This document shows positions 50,008 through 59,509 of a DNA stretch of 64,000 nucleotides, piece after piece (position 1 is the stretch's first letter; each line of letters starts with the position of its first letter). Source of the DNA: Plantactinospora sp039889035. GTDB lineage: Bacteria > Actinomycetota > Actinomycetes > Mycobacteriales > Micromonosporaceae. The stretch spans positions 1 to 64,000 of the forward strand of contig JBDQQY010000033.1 of the NCBI GenBank assembly GCA_039889035.1, given 5' to 3'. Under the pieces are notes generated by a model. The model searched no databases. It was given only the letters and a program-made list of their open reading frames with translations, and had not been told where the DNA came from. Position numbers and translations under genes: made by a program.

Positions 50008-50667
50008 ATGGGAGAGGCGCTAGCGCTACGGGTGGCCGTCGTCGACGATCATCCGATCGCCCGCCACGGGCTGTGCAGCCTTCTGGAGCCGATCCCGGAC
50101 CTTGCCGTCGTGGCGTCCGTGGGCGGCCCGGATGAGCTGCCACGCGACCAGGGCGGCGAGCTGGACGTTGACCTCGTGATTCTCGACCTCTATCTGGACG
50201 GGAGGCGGCCGGCCCTGGAGGAGATCAGCGCCCTGTCCGAGCAGCGGCCGGTTCTGGTGATCTCGGCGTCCCGGGAACCGGCCGATGTCGTCGCTGCGAT
50301 GCAGTCCGGCGCGTCGGGGTATGTGACCAAGCACGCGGAGCGGGATGCGTACCTGGCGGCGATCCGGACCGTGGCCGAAGGCGAGTTTTACCTCTCCTCG
50401 CAGCTGGCCGACCTGATCCAGGCAGCGGTCGACGCTGGGCAGGTGACCCGAGACCGGCCGGCCCTGTCAGCCCGCGAGCAGGAGACGTTGTCCTACATCG
50501 CCCGTGGATTCACCCATCGGCAGGCCGCTACCCGGATGGGTGTGTCCACCACCACCGTCAACACCTATGTAGCGCGGATCCGGACCAAGTTGCAGCTGGG
50601 CAACAAGGCCGAGCTCGCGCTGGCCGCCCTACGCTACGTCGGGCCGCGCCGCTCCGCGCAGGACTGA
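50008..50667 (+). CDS. NarL/FixJ-type response regulator
   Basis: A 219-residue two-domain regulator. The receiver domain has the acidic pair in VAVVDDHPIARHGL, the phosphorylation Asp in VILDLYLDG near residue 57 and the switch SGYVTKHAERD. The C-terminal LuxR-type helix-turn-helix spans about 150-205: LSAREQETLSYIARGFTHRQ, AATRMGVSTTTVNTYVARIR. It is 76 bases before the first of two coupled histidine kinases, its probable partners. Target genes are unknown. The start has no strong ribosome site. Confidence 0.92.
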   Translation: MGEALALRVAVVDDHPIARHGLCSLLEPIPDLAVVASVGGPDELPRDQGGELDVDLVILDLYLDGRRPALEEISALSEQRPVLVISASREPADVVAAMQSGASGYVTKHAERDAYLAAIRTVAEGEFYLSSQLADLIQAAVDAGQVTRDRPALSAREQETLSYIARGFTHRQAATRMGVSTTTVNTYVARIRTKLQLGNKAELALAALRYVGPRRSAQD

Positions 50668-50743
50668 TCCGGCCGTGTGAACTGACGACCACGGCTCGGT
50701 ACGCCTTATGGTGGGTGGGAGGACTTCGGCTCAGGAGGCCGAT

Positions 50744-51886
50744 GTGGGCGGACTCGACGGCGCCCGGGTCCGCAGTGAGCACATCATCGCGATGGTGGTG
50801 GTCGTCTCGCGGCTCGGCGCGCTCGTGCTGCTCGCCACGATGGTGCTCAGCGCGGCAGGCACGCTGCGCCGGGCGCCGTTCGCGCTCGTCGTGGCGCTGA
50901 CTGTGCTGGAGTCGGCCGCGCTGATCACGGCCTGCCTGTGGACGCGCCGGGTGTCCCGGGAGTGGGTGATGGCCGACGCCGTCTGCGTCGCCGGGCTGCT
51001 CTGGGGGGCCGCGCAGGCACCGGTCGCTGGTGACCTGACCGGCACCAGTCCGCTGTACAACTTCGCGACGGTCGCCTCATTGGTGTTGGGGCTGCCCGCG
51101 TGGACGCTGGCCACAGCCACGGCGACCGCACTGCTGCTCGTCCTGGCCAACATCGGTACGGCCCTGCCGTACGACGAGCAGTACCCATTGTGGAACGCGA
51201 TCCCAGACTCGCTGGCGCTCCTGGGCAACGCGGTCGTGGCATGGGTTATCGCCTGGCTGGTGCGCCGGTCAGCCGCAGCGCTGGACGCGCATCGGGTCAC
51301 CGCGGTCACCCGGGCCGAAACGCTGGCCGGCGAACGGGAGCGGGTGCGCCAGGGACGGGTCCTGGAGGCCCATCTTCTGTCCATGTTGGAAGAGGTGGCT
51401 GCGACACCGGGCGCGGTCGCGCCGCAGCTGCGCGCGCACGTCGAGGCGGAGGTCGGCTGGCTGCGCGCAATGGTCCGCGACGGACTGCCTGATGAGGCCA
51501 ACGACTTGGCCGCCGCGCTGCGTGCGCTGGCCGGCGAGAAGGCCGCCCGCGGAATGCGCCTCGACATCCAGTGCCCCGACGACCTGCCCGAGCTGTCCCC
51601 GGACCGGGTCGCCGCCGTTACCGGTGCCTGCCGCGAGGCGCTGACCAACGTCGGCAAGCATGCCGGCATGAATGCGGCCCGCCTGTCGGTGACCGTTACC
51701 GATGCCGTGATGGTGGAGATCGTGGACAAGGGAAGGGGCTACGACCAGGCACACGAACCGGTCGGCACGGGGCAACGAAGCTCGATTCAGCAGCGCCTGG
51801 CAGAGGTCGGTGGCACGGCGACCATCGAGTCCATGCCCGGCCACGGCACGCGAGTGCTCCTGCAAGTGCCGGTCGGCCGGCTATGA
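50744..51886 (+). CDS. Histidine-kinase-like protein, ATPase domain intact but catalytic His missing
   Basis: A 380-residue membrane protein. Five or six helices occupy residues 10-175, followed by a coiled linker. The dimerisation segment reads GRVLEAHLLSMLEEVA; in HisKA_3 kinases this position is normally HD (as LHDRVLQTVETLA in the next gene), so His becomes Glu and Asp becomes Ala. The C-terminal HATPase domain is intact, with N box REALTNVGKHAG and G box VEIVDKGRGYD. GTG 50744 is the best start, with AGGAGG five bases before it; an upstream ATG at 50708 lacks one. Its TGA overlaps the next ATG. Confidence 0.85.
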   Translation: MGGLDGARVRSEHIIAMVVVVSRLGALVLLATMVLSAAGTLRRAPFALVVALTVLESAALITACLWTRRVSREWVMADAVCVAGLLWGAAQAPVAGDLTGTSPLYNFATVASLVLGLPAWTLATATATALLLVLANIGTALPYDEQYPLWNAIPDSLALLGNAVVAWVIAWLVRRSAAALDAHRVTAVTRAETLAGERERVRQGRVLEAHLLSMLEEVAATPGAVAPQLRAHVEAEVGWLRAMVRDGLPDEANDLAAALRALAGEKAARGMRLDIQCPDDLPELSPDRVAAVTGACREALTNVGKHAGMNAARLSVTVTDAVMVEIVDKGRGYDQAHEPVGTGQRSSIQQRLAEVGGTATIESMPGHGTRVLLQVPVGRL

Positions 51887-53031
51887 CCGCGTTGCTGTGG
51901 CGGTCGTGGCTCGCGCTGACCGGGCGGGCCGCCGGGGGCGACCGGCTCGTTCTCGCGGTGGGCCTCACCGTCCGCATCGCAGCCGCGGTGATGCTCCTGT
52001 ACACGCTGCCGCTGATCTGGCACCGCCTGCCGTACCCCGGTTGGTCCGCCGTGCTGGTGCTCGCGCTGTGCGCGCAGACCGCGGCGGTGCTGACATGGTG
52101 GCTGCGACGCCAACGCGTGACCGCCGGACCGCTCGTGCTGGACGTGCTCACCGGCGTCTCGGCGCTCGCGGTCTGCCCGATCCTGAACGCCCCGCACGCA
52201 GTCGTCGGCTGGACCGGCTTCGCCTACCCGCACACCATCCTGGTGTCCTTCACCTACGGCCTCGGACCTCGACGGCTCTGGCCGGTCGTGGCCGCTGGCA
52301 CCGCGCTGGCGGCCACATCGGTCGCCGGTTCCGTCGCGGTCGACGGCGTCTCTCTCGCCAGCGCCCTGCTCGCTACGCCCGGCTACTTCGTCCACCCAAC
52401 GGTCGGCTGGCTCACCGCCAACCTGCTGCGGCGAACCTCCGATCAGGTGGAGGCAGTGCGGACGCGGGCAGTTGCCGCAGCGGCCGAGTTAGCGACCGCC
52501 CGCGAGCGGGCCCGGCACGCCCGTGCACTGCACGACCGGGTCCTCCAGACAGTCGAGACTCTCGCCCGGGAGCACACCGTCGCCTCCGCGCCGCTCCGCG
52601 AGCGGATCCTCGACCAAGCCGCCTGGCTACGTCGCTTCGTCGAGACCGGGCAGGCCACACATGACGAAGACCTCTGCACAGGGCTGGCGGCAGCCAGCCG
52701 GGCCGCGGCCCGCACCGGTTCCACCGTGCAGCTCAACGATGCCCGGCTGCGACTCGCGGCCCAGAACGGGGTCGCCGACCTGTCACCGGAGCGCCGCGAC
52801 GCCCTGGTCGCCGCCGTACACCACGCGCTCACCGCGATCACCGGCAGCGTAGTCGTGCACGCGACCCTCGACGGTGACGGCGTCCTGGTCACCGTGCTCG
52901 CCACCGGACCAGCCACACCGCCCTCCCCGAACGACGTCACCGATATCGAGCAGCAGCTGGCGAGCGTAGGAGGCCGCGTCGCCGTCGACCCGGTGCCCTA
53001 CATGGAGCTATGGATCCCTGCAACGACCTGA
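51883..53031 (+). CDS. Histidine-kinase-like protein, phospho-accepting His intact but ATPase degenerate
   Basis: A 382-residue membrane protein paralogous to the preceding gene. Five or six membrane helices are followed by a clean HisKA_3 box, RHARALHDRVLQTVETLARE, with His and Asp in place. The ATPase part is strongly degenerate: HHALTAITGSVVVHATLDGD replaces the Asn-containing N box and the glycine boxes are not recognisable. It can accept a phosphate but probably cannot bind ATP. Together with the upstream protein it forms a complementary pair. The ATG at 51883 overlaps the upstream stop (ATGA), favouring equal amounts of the two proteins. Confidence 0.85.
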   Translation: MTALLWRSWLALTGRAAGGDRLVLAVGLTVRIAAAVMLLYTLPLIWHRLPYPGWSAVLVLALCAQTAAVLTWWLRRQRVTAGPLVLDVLTGVSALAVCPILNAPHAVVGWTGFAYPHTILVSFTYGLGPRRLWPVVAAGTALAATSVAGSVAVDGVSLASALLATPGYFVHPTVGWLTANLLRRTSDQVEAVRTRAVAAAAELATARERARHARALHDRVLQTVETLAREHTVASAPLRERILDQAAWLRRFVETGQATHDEDLCTGLAAASRAAARTGSTVQLNDARLRLAAQNGVADLSPERRDALVAAVHHALTAITGSVVVHATLDGDGVLVTVLATGPATPPSPNDVTDIEQQLASVGGRVAVDPVPYMELWIPATT

Positions 53032-54002
53032 TACCCACGCGGCAAGTCCGAGCCGGCCGACGATAAGGCCTCTCCCACGCCATGCGGTCAGCCCGGTTAT
53101 GCCACTGCCACATGAAGACCCGCACCGAGCAGGACGCCCAACTCCGAAACCAGCTGGTCGCCCCGCTCGACGACGTGCCAGACAGCATCAACCGGACGTG
53201 CGTCGAAGACCTGACTTCCGCCTGCGCCCGCCAGCATCGATGGCACCAGCGGCGACGCGGCCCGACTCGCCGGAAGCAGGCCGCGATACCTGCCATCACG
53301 TGTCGCGGCCATCGGCCCGACCAACCCTGCTTGGACGCATCGGCACGCCGTCCGTCTATAGAGGCGGGTGGCAATGGCACGGGCGCAGGCACGCCCGCAC
53401 CACCGCTACCAGCAAATGCGCCAAGCCCTGAACTCCACGGCAGTAACGATCAGAGACGGGGCGTCGCCGGAATCAACCTCTAAGTTCGTAGCCGTGCGAG
53501 GTGATCCTGTATCCGAGCTGACAGGAGCGTTTTGACTGTACTCCTCTGGGAACCCAATCGCCGGTGGCGCTGTATCCGATGAAGCCTGAGGTCTGCCGGC
53601 AATTGATCCGTACCCTCACGCCGCCCGAACCGCCAGAGCAAAAGGCCATGGCGCCTTCACCTTGGATAAGGCTCGATGCAGCCAACCAATCCCGCCTGCG
53701 CTGGCCCAGCCGGAACCAGGGAAGCCGCAGTCGCGATCGCGGTCGCGACTGCGGCGCCCGACAGACGCAGTCGTCTACGCGCTACACAATCCTTTCACGA
53801 GTCGTCTACCCCGAAAGCGCGAGCCCAGTAACCCAAATCGGGTGGCTCGACCCGCGACTCAGCATCACACTATCGGCCACAACGCCACACGACCTGTCGT
53901 TCAAAATGACGACAACCCACTCCGGCGAGCCTCGTCTACTGTGCGTCTACAGAGGTCGTGAACCATCCCGTCGACCTCGGTTCCGAGTAGGACGGAGGCG
54001 CC
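53032..54002. other. 970 bases without a recognised gene
   Basis: Several frames are open by chance, but none has a convincing codon pattern or motif. A reverse frame near 53097-53250 has regular hydrophobic spacing (DAVWHVVERGDQLVSELGVL) and may be a relic. Small palindromes such as CGCGATCGCGGTCGCGA near 53731 are composition effects. It separates the kinase genes from a small secreted protein. Confidence 0.35.
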
Positions 54003-54494
54003 ATGACCAACCATTCCCGGGCCCGGCTAGCGCAGATAACCCTGGTCGCCATGCTCGCGCTGGCAGCCACGCTACTGAAACCCGGCACCGCGGATGCGGC
54101 CACGTCCGGAGGCGGATGCGGAGCGGCCCGGTATGCGACCACCGCAAGCGCCACGATATCCGCCACAGCATGCATCAGCTTCCATGGGTTAAGTTCCCCT
54201 AACACACGTCCGGACGCCTACCTCACGTTCTCGGCCCAGTATCCGACGCTGTGGCTGTACTGCGGTCTCGACCTGTTCGTTCGAGACCTGACAACGAACC
54301 GGACCATCCAGTACAAGAGCTTCAACTGCACAGGTGTCGCTCGACAGAATGCGTACGGGGCCAGGTTCGCACTCGACAACTTCAACGCCGCCGTCGGCCA
54401 TCGCTATCAGACAAACGTGTCGGTGTTCGGCACCTACGACGGGCGATATTTGGCCAGTCCAATCGCCTACAGCGGCGTTCTCGTGGTGACCTGA
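54003..54494 (+). CDS. Small secreted protein of unknown function
   Basis: A 163-residue exported protein. The signal peptide covers about residues 1-33 (LAQITLVAMLALAATLLKPG, cleavage after ADA). The mature part has four cysteines and a beta-rich look (CISFHGLSSPNTRPDAYLTF, LYCGLDLFVRDLTTNRTI, YLASPIAYSGVLVVT). No family is recognised. The ATG at 54003 follows GGACGGAGGCGCC. It is a monocistronic gene in a degraded area but seems complete. Confidence 0.75.
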   Translation: MTNHSRARLAQITLVAMLALAATLLKPGTADAATSGGGCGAARYATTASATISATACISFHGLSSPNTRPDAYLTFSAQYPTLWLYCGLDLFVRDLTTNRTIQYKSFNCTGVARQNAYGARFALDNFNAAVGHRYQTNVSVFGTYDGRYLASPIAYSGVLVVT

Positions 54495-54762
54495 GCGGCT
54501 CAGGCAGACGCTCGTTCCAGATCGACATGCGCAAAGTTGGCGTTGACGCGGACCGCGCACGGCGACACGCTCGACGTGGCCTCCAGGCGCGCGGTGCCCG
54601 CGCCAGCCGGCGGCACCTCAGGCATGCTCCGCACCAGTCGGACGACCAAAGGCAGACCCGGGCCGGCGTGCGCCCCGTTAGCCCGCTCGCCCGGACTTTG
54701 ATGTCAGAGAACGTCTGACTCACGTATTTTGCGGGTGATGCCGTCTTCAGTTGTCTCGACAG

Positions 54763-55072
54763 GCTGTGGAGCACTCCGGCCGACCTGATGCGGCTGGAGC
54801 GGGAGATCGACCGTGCCGCCACCAGCGAATCCGTGCTGCTGCCGCAGGATCTGACCGCGCAGATGCTGACTCCGCAGGTACCCGGCGGATTTGGTCTCGG
54901 CACCGAATTCGGCAACGGATGCTTCGGGCACAGCGGGCAGAACACCGGCTACAGCTGCATCTCCTTCGCCTGGCCGGCATCAGGCACGGCGGTCGCCGTG
55001 ACGACGAACGCCCACGACTGCCGCGACGCCCTGCTCGCCCTCATTGAGCCGGCCGGACGCCATTACGGCTGA
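54763..55072 (+). pseudogene. C-terminal fragment of a serine hydrolase (beta-lactamase family)
   Basis: About 100 residues remain. LWSTPADLMRLEREI is the block after the catalytic domain start in class C beta-lactamase/DD-peptidase proteins (normally GLWSTxxDLxRF), and GFGLGTEFGNGCFGHSGQNT carries the C-terminal His-x-Gly triad motif (HSG). The catalytic SxxK and YxN parts are missing upstream. Truncated relic. Confidence 0.7.
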
Positions 55073-55604
55073 ATACACGACTGCCCGAACTCGCCCACCA
55101 CTGCGGACACGCAAATCTTCTTCGAGAGCGACTCATCAACGAGTAGTGGGACAACCTCTCATGCCGCGGTCCGCGCGTCACCCCGCGCGAACGAGTAAGG
55201 GACGAGGTTCGGTGCTCAGTGTTCGGCCAGGGTGATACAGAGCGAGACGAGCTCGCCGCGGCAGTGGCGCGGGGCGCGGTCGACGTACGGGCCCGGGCGG
55301 TGCCACTGGCCGACATCGCCAGGCGTGGACCGCCGACACCGACGACCGCATCGTCCTCGTGCCGTAGGCGTTCCGACGCCGATGCACTGGCGGCATCTCC
55401 CGGTGTTGTGATCACGATCCGGAACCTGAGGAGGACACCCGGCAGACGGGGACCACGTACGATCGTCATCACCGGTGCGAGCTCGGGCACGGGCTCGCCG
55501 CCGCCGAACATTTCGCCGCCCGGGGTTGACCTGGTCGTCTTGGTCGGCCACGACGAGCGCCGGCTGGCGTGGCCGCACACGCCGACGACGGGAACGCGAA
55601 AGAG
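55073..55604. other. 530 bases with only a dehydrogenase-like tail
   Basis: Near 55219-55370 one frame (GDTERDELAAAVARGAVDVR, RAVPLADIA) and then another (AWTADTDDRIVLVP) look like the C-terminus of a zinc-binding quinone-type dehydrogenase (VPLxDxAxxW...). It is broken by a frameshift. Nothing else is supported. Confidence 0.35.
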
Positions 55605-56291
55605 ATGGCGGTGTCAGCCGGGAAGCTGCCCCCCGTACCGGATTTGTCCGGACAACCGAGGCCACCCACCGCGCCACGGGTGGAGGGTCCTTGGCAGGGC
55701 GAGCGTCACCGGCTGCGAATTGCCCACCACCAGGGCACCGACCAGCTGTCTATCGTCTCGCCCGAGCAGGGACCCGTGCTGGAGAGCGTTGTCGCGGCCC
55801 GCCCGCCAGGCCGCCTACGGAGCGCCGCGCTCGGGGCGGTATACGCCGTCCTGCCGGTCACCATCGTGATGACGATCGTGTTGTGGTTCACCGTCGAGGA
55901 TCGGCCGGGCGCCTACCGGATCATGGTCGCCGTCGTTGCCACGGCCACCTTCCTGGCCTTCTGCTACAACGCCGCCCGCCCCACCGTCGTGCTGCGCGCT
56001 GGCGCTCGCGTCGTCGCCGAAACGGACGGCGCCGGCGCCGGCGTCGACCTGCCGCTCTACGAACTGCGCACGATCACCGTCACGGGCTCGGCGCGCGGGC
56101 GGGTGCTGCGGCTTGTCGGGCCGAACCGGCGGCGACTGACGCTCCCGTTCGGCCTGCTCGAGGCCAACCAACGGCTCTGGGATCTGGTGTACAACGGCAT
56201 CCGGCACTCGGAGGCCGCCGGCGCCGAGATCGACGCACGCACCCGGCGGATGCTCGGCCTGCCGTCGGACAACCGGTCAACCGCCCGCTGA
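55605..56291 (+). CDS. Two-helix membrane protein of unknown function
   Basis: A 228-residue protein. Two membrane helices lie close together near residues 78-125 (AVYAVLPVTIVMTIVLWFTV; RIMVAVVATATFLAFC), separated by a short loop. A cytoplasmic beta-rich domain follows (VVLRAGARVVAETDGAGAGV, LPLYELRTITVTGSARGRVL, RRRLTLPFGLLEANQRLWDL), resembling PH-like domains found in actinobacterial membrane proteins. The ATG at 55605 is chosen; a GTG at 55569 and one at 55611 are possible. The role is unknown. Confidence 0.65.
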   Translation: MAVSAGKLPPVPDLSGQPRPPTAPRVEGPWQGERHRLRIAHHQGTDQLSIVSPEQGPVLESVVAARPPGRLRSAALGAVYAVLPVTIVMTIVLWFTVEDRPGAYRIMVAVVATATFLAFCYNAARPTVVLRAGARVVAETDGAGAGVDLPLYELRTITVTGSARGRVLRLVGPNRRRLTLPFGLLEANQRLWDLVYNGIRHSEAAGAEIDARTRRMLGLPSDNRSTAR

Positions 56292-56526
56292 CCGTCACGT
56301 CTCGCCCCGCCGAAGCTCACGGTCGGCTGTTCGCGACACCGTCCGCCCGGCCGGTCAGGCCGTCCACCATGACCTGGGACGGACGACCGGCACCTGCCCC
56401 GGTGGGCCTCGTCGCCGACGGCGGGGAGTTGTCCATGCTGACCCAGCAGGACAGCGGGAAGATCAGGGCGGATCCCGACAACGCCTCCGCTGACCACCCA
56501 CATACCTCGTGCGACCAGCGCGAGGC

Positions 56527-57708
56527 TGTAGGGTGCCAAAATTGGGTTCCGGCTGGTGACCTGCGAATTCGAAGATCCGGTTAAGCGGCCCGGTGGTACT
56601 CGTTGATGACTCCTCCGAGTCGTCGTCGGCGTCGGACAACGCCGTCGATCGGCATCACGGTGCCCGGTTCACGGTTGGGTGGCACCTGCTCGCGCCCCTG
56701 GTGCGCCCGATGGCCATTGAAGTGCCGGACGTACTCGGTCATACCTCCCTGGCATGCCGCTGGTTGTAGACCAGGACGTGGTCGGTGCACTCCTCGCGCA
56801 TGCTGCGACCCCAGCGCTCCACGAAACAGTTCGCCCTCGGTGTGCGCGGCGGCGTTTTCACCACCCGTATGCCGTCTGCGATCAGGACTGCGTCGAAGGT
56901 CTGCTCGTACTTGGTGTCGCGGTCGCGGATCATGAAACGGAAGCCAGCGGTGCGTTCTCCGAGGTCCGTGAGCACGTTGCGGGCCTGCTGGGTCACCCAT
57001 GCCTGGGTTGGGTGTTCGGTCACGCCGACCAGGTGGACCCGCCGGGTGGCGATCTCCATGACGACCAGCACGTACAGGCGGCGTAGCCACACGGTGTCGA
57101 TGTGGAAGAAGTCGGCGGCCAGCAGGCCGGTGGCCTGGGTGCGGAGGAACGTCCGCCAGGAGGTGTCGGTGTCGCGGGGTGCGGGGCCGGGGTGACCACG
57201 GGTGAGGATTCGGCGGATGGTGCCGAGGCCGACGCGGTGCCCCAGTCCGAGCAGTTCGCCCTGGATTCTCTTGTGGCCCCAGCGGGGATTGTCATGGGCC
57301 ATCCGGCGGATGAGCTCGCGGATTTCGTCGCTGACGGGTGGTCGGCCGCGATGCGGGTAGGTCCAGCGGCGTTGGACCAGCCGGCGGTGCCAGACGAGCA
57401 GGGTTGCCGTGGTCACGATCCGGTGGGCGCGGACCGCGCGGGGTAGCCGCCGGGATAGGGCGGACAGAATCGCCCGGTCTGGCCAGGACAGGCGCGGTCG
57501 GCCGTGGACCTGGCGGCGCAGCACCGCGACCTCGTGGCGCAGGGCCAGCAGTTCCGCGAGCACGAACTTGTCGCTCCGGGCCGCGCGTAGCAGGGCGTCG
57601 AACATGCGGATCATGACCAGATAGATCAATCGGTACACCATGACCATAAGGTGCCCCGAACGCGCGAAGCCCCAGCTCACAGCGGGTGCGACAGGTATTG
57701 GCACCGTA
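56527..57708 (-). mobile_element. Insertion sequence, 1182 bp, rve-type, with 3-bp target duplication
   Basis: The left end TGTAGGGTGCCAAAATT and the complement of the right end TGTACGGTGCCAATACC are imperfect inverted repeats with TG..CA ends. GGC immediately precedes 56527 and follows 57708, a three-base target duplication, as expected for IS3-like elements. It has split a zinc-ribbon gene. It is closely related to the IS at 20521 and carries a frameshifted transposase. Confidence 0.82.
56581..57647 (-). pseudogene. Integrase-core (rve, IS3-like) transposase, one frameshift
   Basis: Almost all of the protein is intact from ATG 57647 (or 57641): LLALRHEVAVLRRQVHGRPR, WGHKRIQGELLGLGHRVGLG, the first Asp block AADFFHIDTVWLRRLYVLV, the second FRFMIRDRDTKYEQTFDAVL, and Glu in RANCFVERWGRSMREECTDH. 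A single frameshift near 56745 separates YNQRHAREV from MTEYVRHFNGHRAHQG. The C-terminus is GGVINEYHRAA. Probably inactive. Confidence 0.85.
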
Positions 57709-58266
57709 CAGGCCCACGACGTGCCGCAGTGCCGGCAGAGCACCGCCTCGGTGCGGCGCCACCGGACGGTCGGCCCGTCCCGGCCGGGGATAATCCAGCC
57801 TTCGGCGCCCGGGGTGACGAGTTGGGTTAGCGGGTCGTCGTGGACGGGGCAGAACTCGGGGAGCTTCCGGTCGGGGACCTTCAGCCCGAGCACGGCCTTG
57901 ACGGTGCCGAGCCAGTCGTGGACCCTCCCGGCGAGCCGGTCAGCTTCCTGTACGGCGCCGCGGGCCACCATCCGGTCGTAGGTGTGCAGGAAGTGGCGGA
58001 GGTAGCCCGGGACGTCCCGGAGTGGCACCTCCGGCGATTCCAGAACCGACTGGCACCACAAGGGCGGTGTGCGGGATGTCGTCGCTCAGCATCCGGATCG
58101 CGGCGAGGACGGCGGTGTTCACCGGCACGCCGAGCCCGTCGCTGGACGTCGACACGCGTTCGCCTTCGGTGGCGCCTTGGTCGCGTTCGAGGACGGCCGG
58201 GAGGGCAGGCCACAGGTCGGCGAGTTCGTCGAGGGCAGCGGCGACGGCCAGGGCCTTGTCGTTCAT
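57709..58266 (-). pseudogene. Zinc-ribbon protein, frameshifted and cut by the IS
   Basis: ATG 58266 opens NDKALAVAAALDELADLWPA and TAVLAAIRMLSDDIPHTALV. Near 58050 the frame shifts to WCQSVLESPEVPLRDVPGYL, then RMVARGAVQEADRLAGRVHD, FCPVHDDPLTQLVTPGAEG and CRHCGTSW, where the IS interrupts. The paired Cys/His (FCPVH...CRHCG) looks like a zinc ribbon. I cannot name the family; relatives are frequent on actinobacterial mobile elements. It begins in the overlap with a small upstream frame. Confidence 0.65.
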
Positions 58267-58390
58267 CGGGACCTCCACGGCTCGACGACCCAGATGTTGA
58301 TGAGCCAGATGGTGGCGCTGACGGGTGTGGTGAACCCGAACCAGAAGGCGTGCCAGCAGCGGCGAAGGAATGGCGCGTTCGCCTTACCAT
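58263..58390 (-). pseudogene. Small hydrophobic protein, apparently frameshifted
   Basis: The frame ending at TGA 58263 encodes FLRRCWHAFWFGFTTPVSAT and IWLINIWVVEPWRSR, a short membrane-type peptide. Its stop overlaps the ATG of the zinc-ribbon gene (ATGA), so the two were coupled. No start codon is available in frame, while ATG 58390 opens the neighbouring frame, so a frameshift near 58370 is likely. Confidence 0.4.
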
Positions 58391-58424
58391 CGCGTTCGGA
58401 GCGGGACGACCGGGCTAGGAGGCT

Positions 58425-58895
58425 GTGATCAGCGAGAACAGCGGCGATCGGCAGGAGCCTCGCGGCCTGCCGAAGTTCGCCTACGACGTCGGCGTGAACC
58501 TTCTCGCGAACCTGGTGGCCGCCGCGATCATCTACCTGCTCGGCGCCCTGGCCGGCATCCTGCCCCGCGTTTCTGGGCTGATCGGCACCGCACTGTTCGT
58601 CGTCCTCGCCACGTTGATCATCGGAGGCGTCATCATCCTCCGGTTCTTGTCGTGGGGTGGGCTGATGGAGCCGAGTTGGTTGCCTGCTCTCGTTGGCGGA
58701 GCCGCAGTGGCGGGAGCGTTGATCAATCCCGGTGGTCACTGGCCGGAGCCGACTTGGGTTTCCCTCGCGCTCGGAACCTGCATGGTGCTGATAGGTGCAG
58801 CGAATCTCCTCTCTGAGTGGCGTTTCAACAGGCGGCATCGCGCTGCTATGAGCAATGAATGGGAGAGCCAGCCTCAGACACCGGACGGGCCGTGA
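58425..58895 (+). CDS. Small multi-pass membrane protein
   Basis: A 156-residue protein with three or four hydrophobic segments: ANLVAAAIIYLLGALAGILP, GTALFVVLATLIIGGVIILR, LPALVGGAAVAGALI and SLALGTCMVLIGAANLL. The cytoplasmic tail is basic (RFNRRHRAAMSNEW). No family is recognised. GTG 58425 has TAGGAGGCT in front, a clear ribosome site. It is divergent from the small coupled frame at 58390, with 34 bases between starts. Confidence 0.7.
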   Translation: MISENSGDRQEPRGLPKFAYDVGVNLLANLVAAAIIYLLGALAGILPRVSGLIGTALFVVLATLIIGGVIILRFLSWGGLMEPSWLPALVGGAAVAGALINPGGHWPEPTWVSLALGTCMVLIGAANLLSEWRFNRRHRAAMSNEWESQPQTPDGP

Positions 58896-58954
58896 TCCGC
58901 ATCCTGCGGTAGGCGGCGCCGTTCTCCGAATGACGGCTCACCAACACCACTCCG

Positions 58955-59385
58955 CACCTGGCGCTACCCGGCCCCCTGGATGCCGCCCACTACACGTTCG
59001 TGTGGATGGACGCCCTGACCATCAAGGTCCGCGAAGCCGGCCGGACCGTGAACGTGCACGCCCTGATCGCGGTCGGCGTCAACGCCGACGGCGGCCGGGA
59101 AGTCCTCGGCCTGGACATCGCCTCGGATGAGGACGGCGCCGGCTGGCTGGCGTTCCTACGCTCGCTGACCGCCCGTGGCCTGTCCGGGGTCAGACTCGTC
59201 ATCTCCGACGCCCACCGCGGCCTCGGCGCCGCCCTCCCCAGCGCCGAATGGCAACGCTGCCGCACCCACTACCTACGCAACCTGCTCACCAAGGTCCCCA
59301 AAACGGCGCAGCCATGGGTGGCCACCCTGGTCCGCACCATCTTCGACCAGCCCGACGCCGACTCGGTCCGCGACCAGTACACCCG
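58955..59385 (+). pseudogene. IS256-family transposase, central fragment
   Basis: About 140 residues survive from the catalytic middle: AHYTFVWMDALTIKVREAGR with the first Asp, NVHALIAVGVNADGGREVLG, LSGVRLVISDAHRGLGAALP with the second Asp, and WQRCRTHYLRNLLTKVPKTA. Both ends are missing. The right end stops abruptly at the junction with a secreted-protein fragment near 59385. Confidence 0.8.
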
Positions 59386-59509
59386 TGTAGAACGGTCCGA
59401 TGTAGTCGATCACCGGTGCGGCCGACGCGGGCTGGGCGAGCCCGACCACACTCGTGGCCGCCGCCAAGACGACCGCCGCCGCCCAGCGCAGTGCTCTGTT
59501 GGTGCGCAC
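59385..59509 (-). pseudogene. Signal peptide and first residues of a secreted protein
   Basis: GTG 59509, preceded by AAGGAG, begins RTNRALRWAAAVVLAAATSV and continues VGLAQPASAAPVIDYIGPFY, an export signal with an Ala-Ser-Ala-type cleavage site. After about 42 residues it meets the IS256 fragment and ends. The rest of the protein is not in the window. Confidence 0.65.

Noticed and set aside
56739..58061. One 440-residue protein joining a zinc ribbon to a transposase
   Set aside because: The joint coincides with the IS end and target duplication, so it is a chance fusion of a split host gene with the transposase frame.
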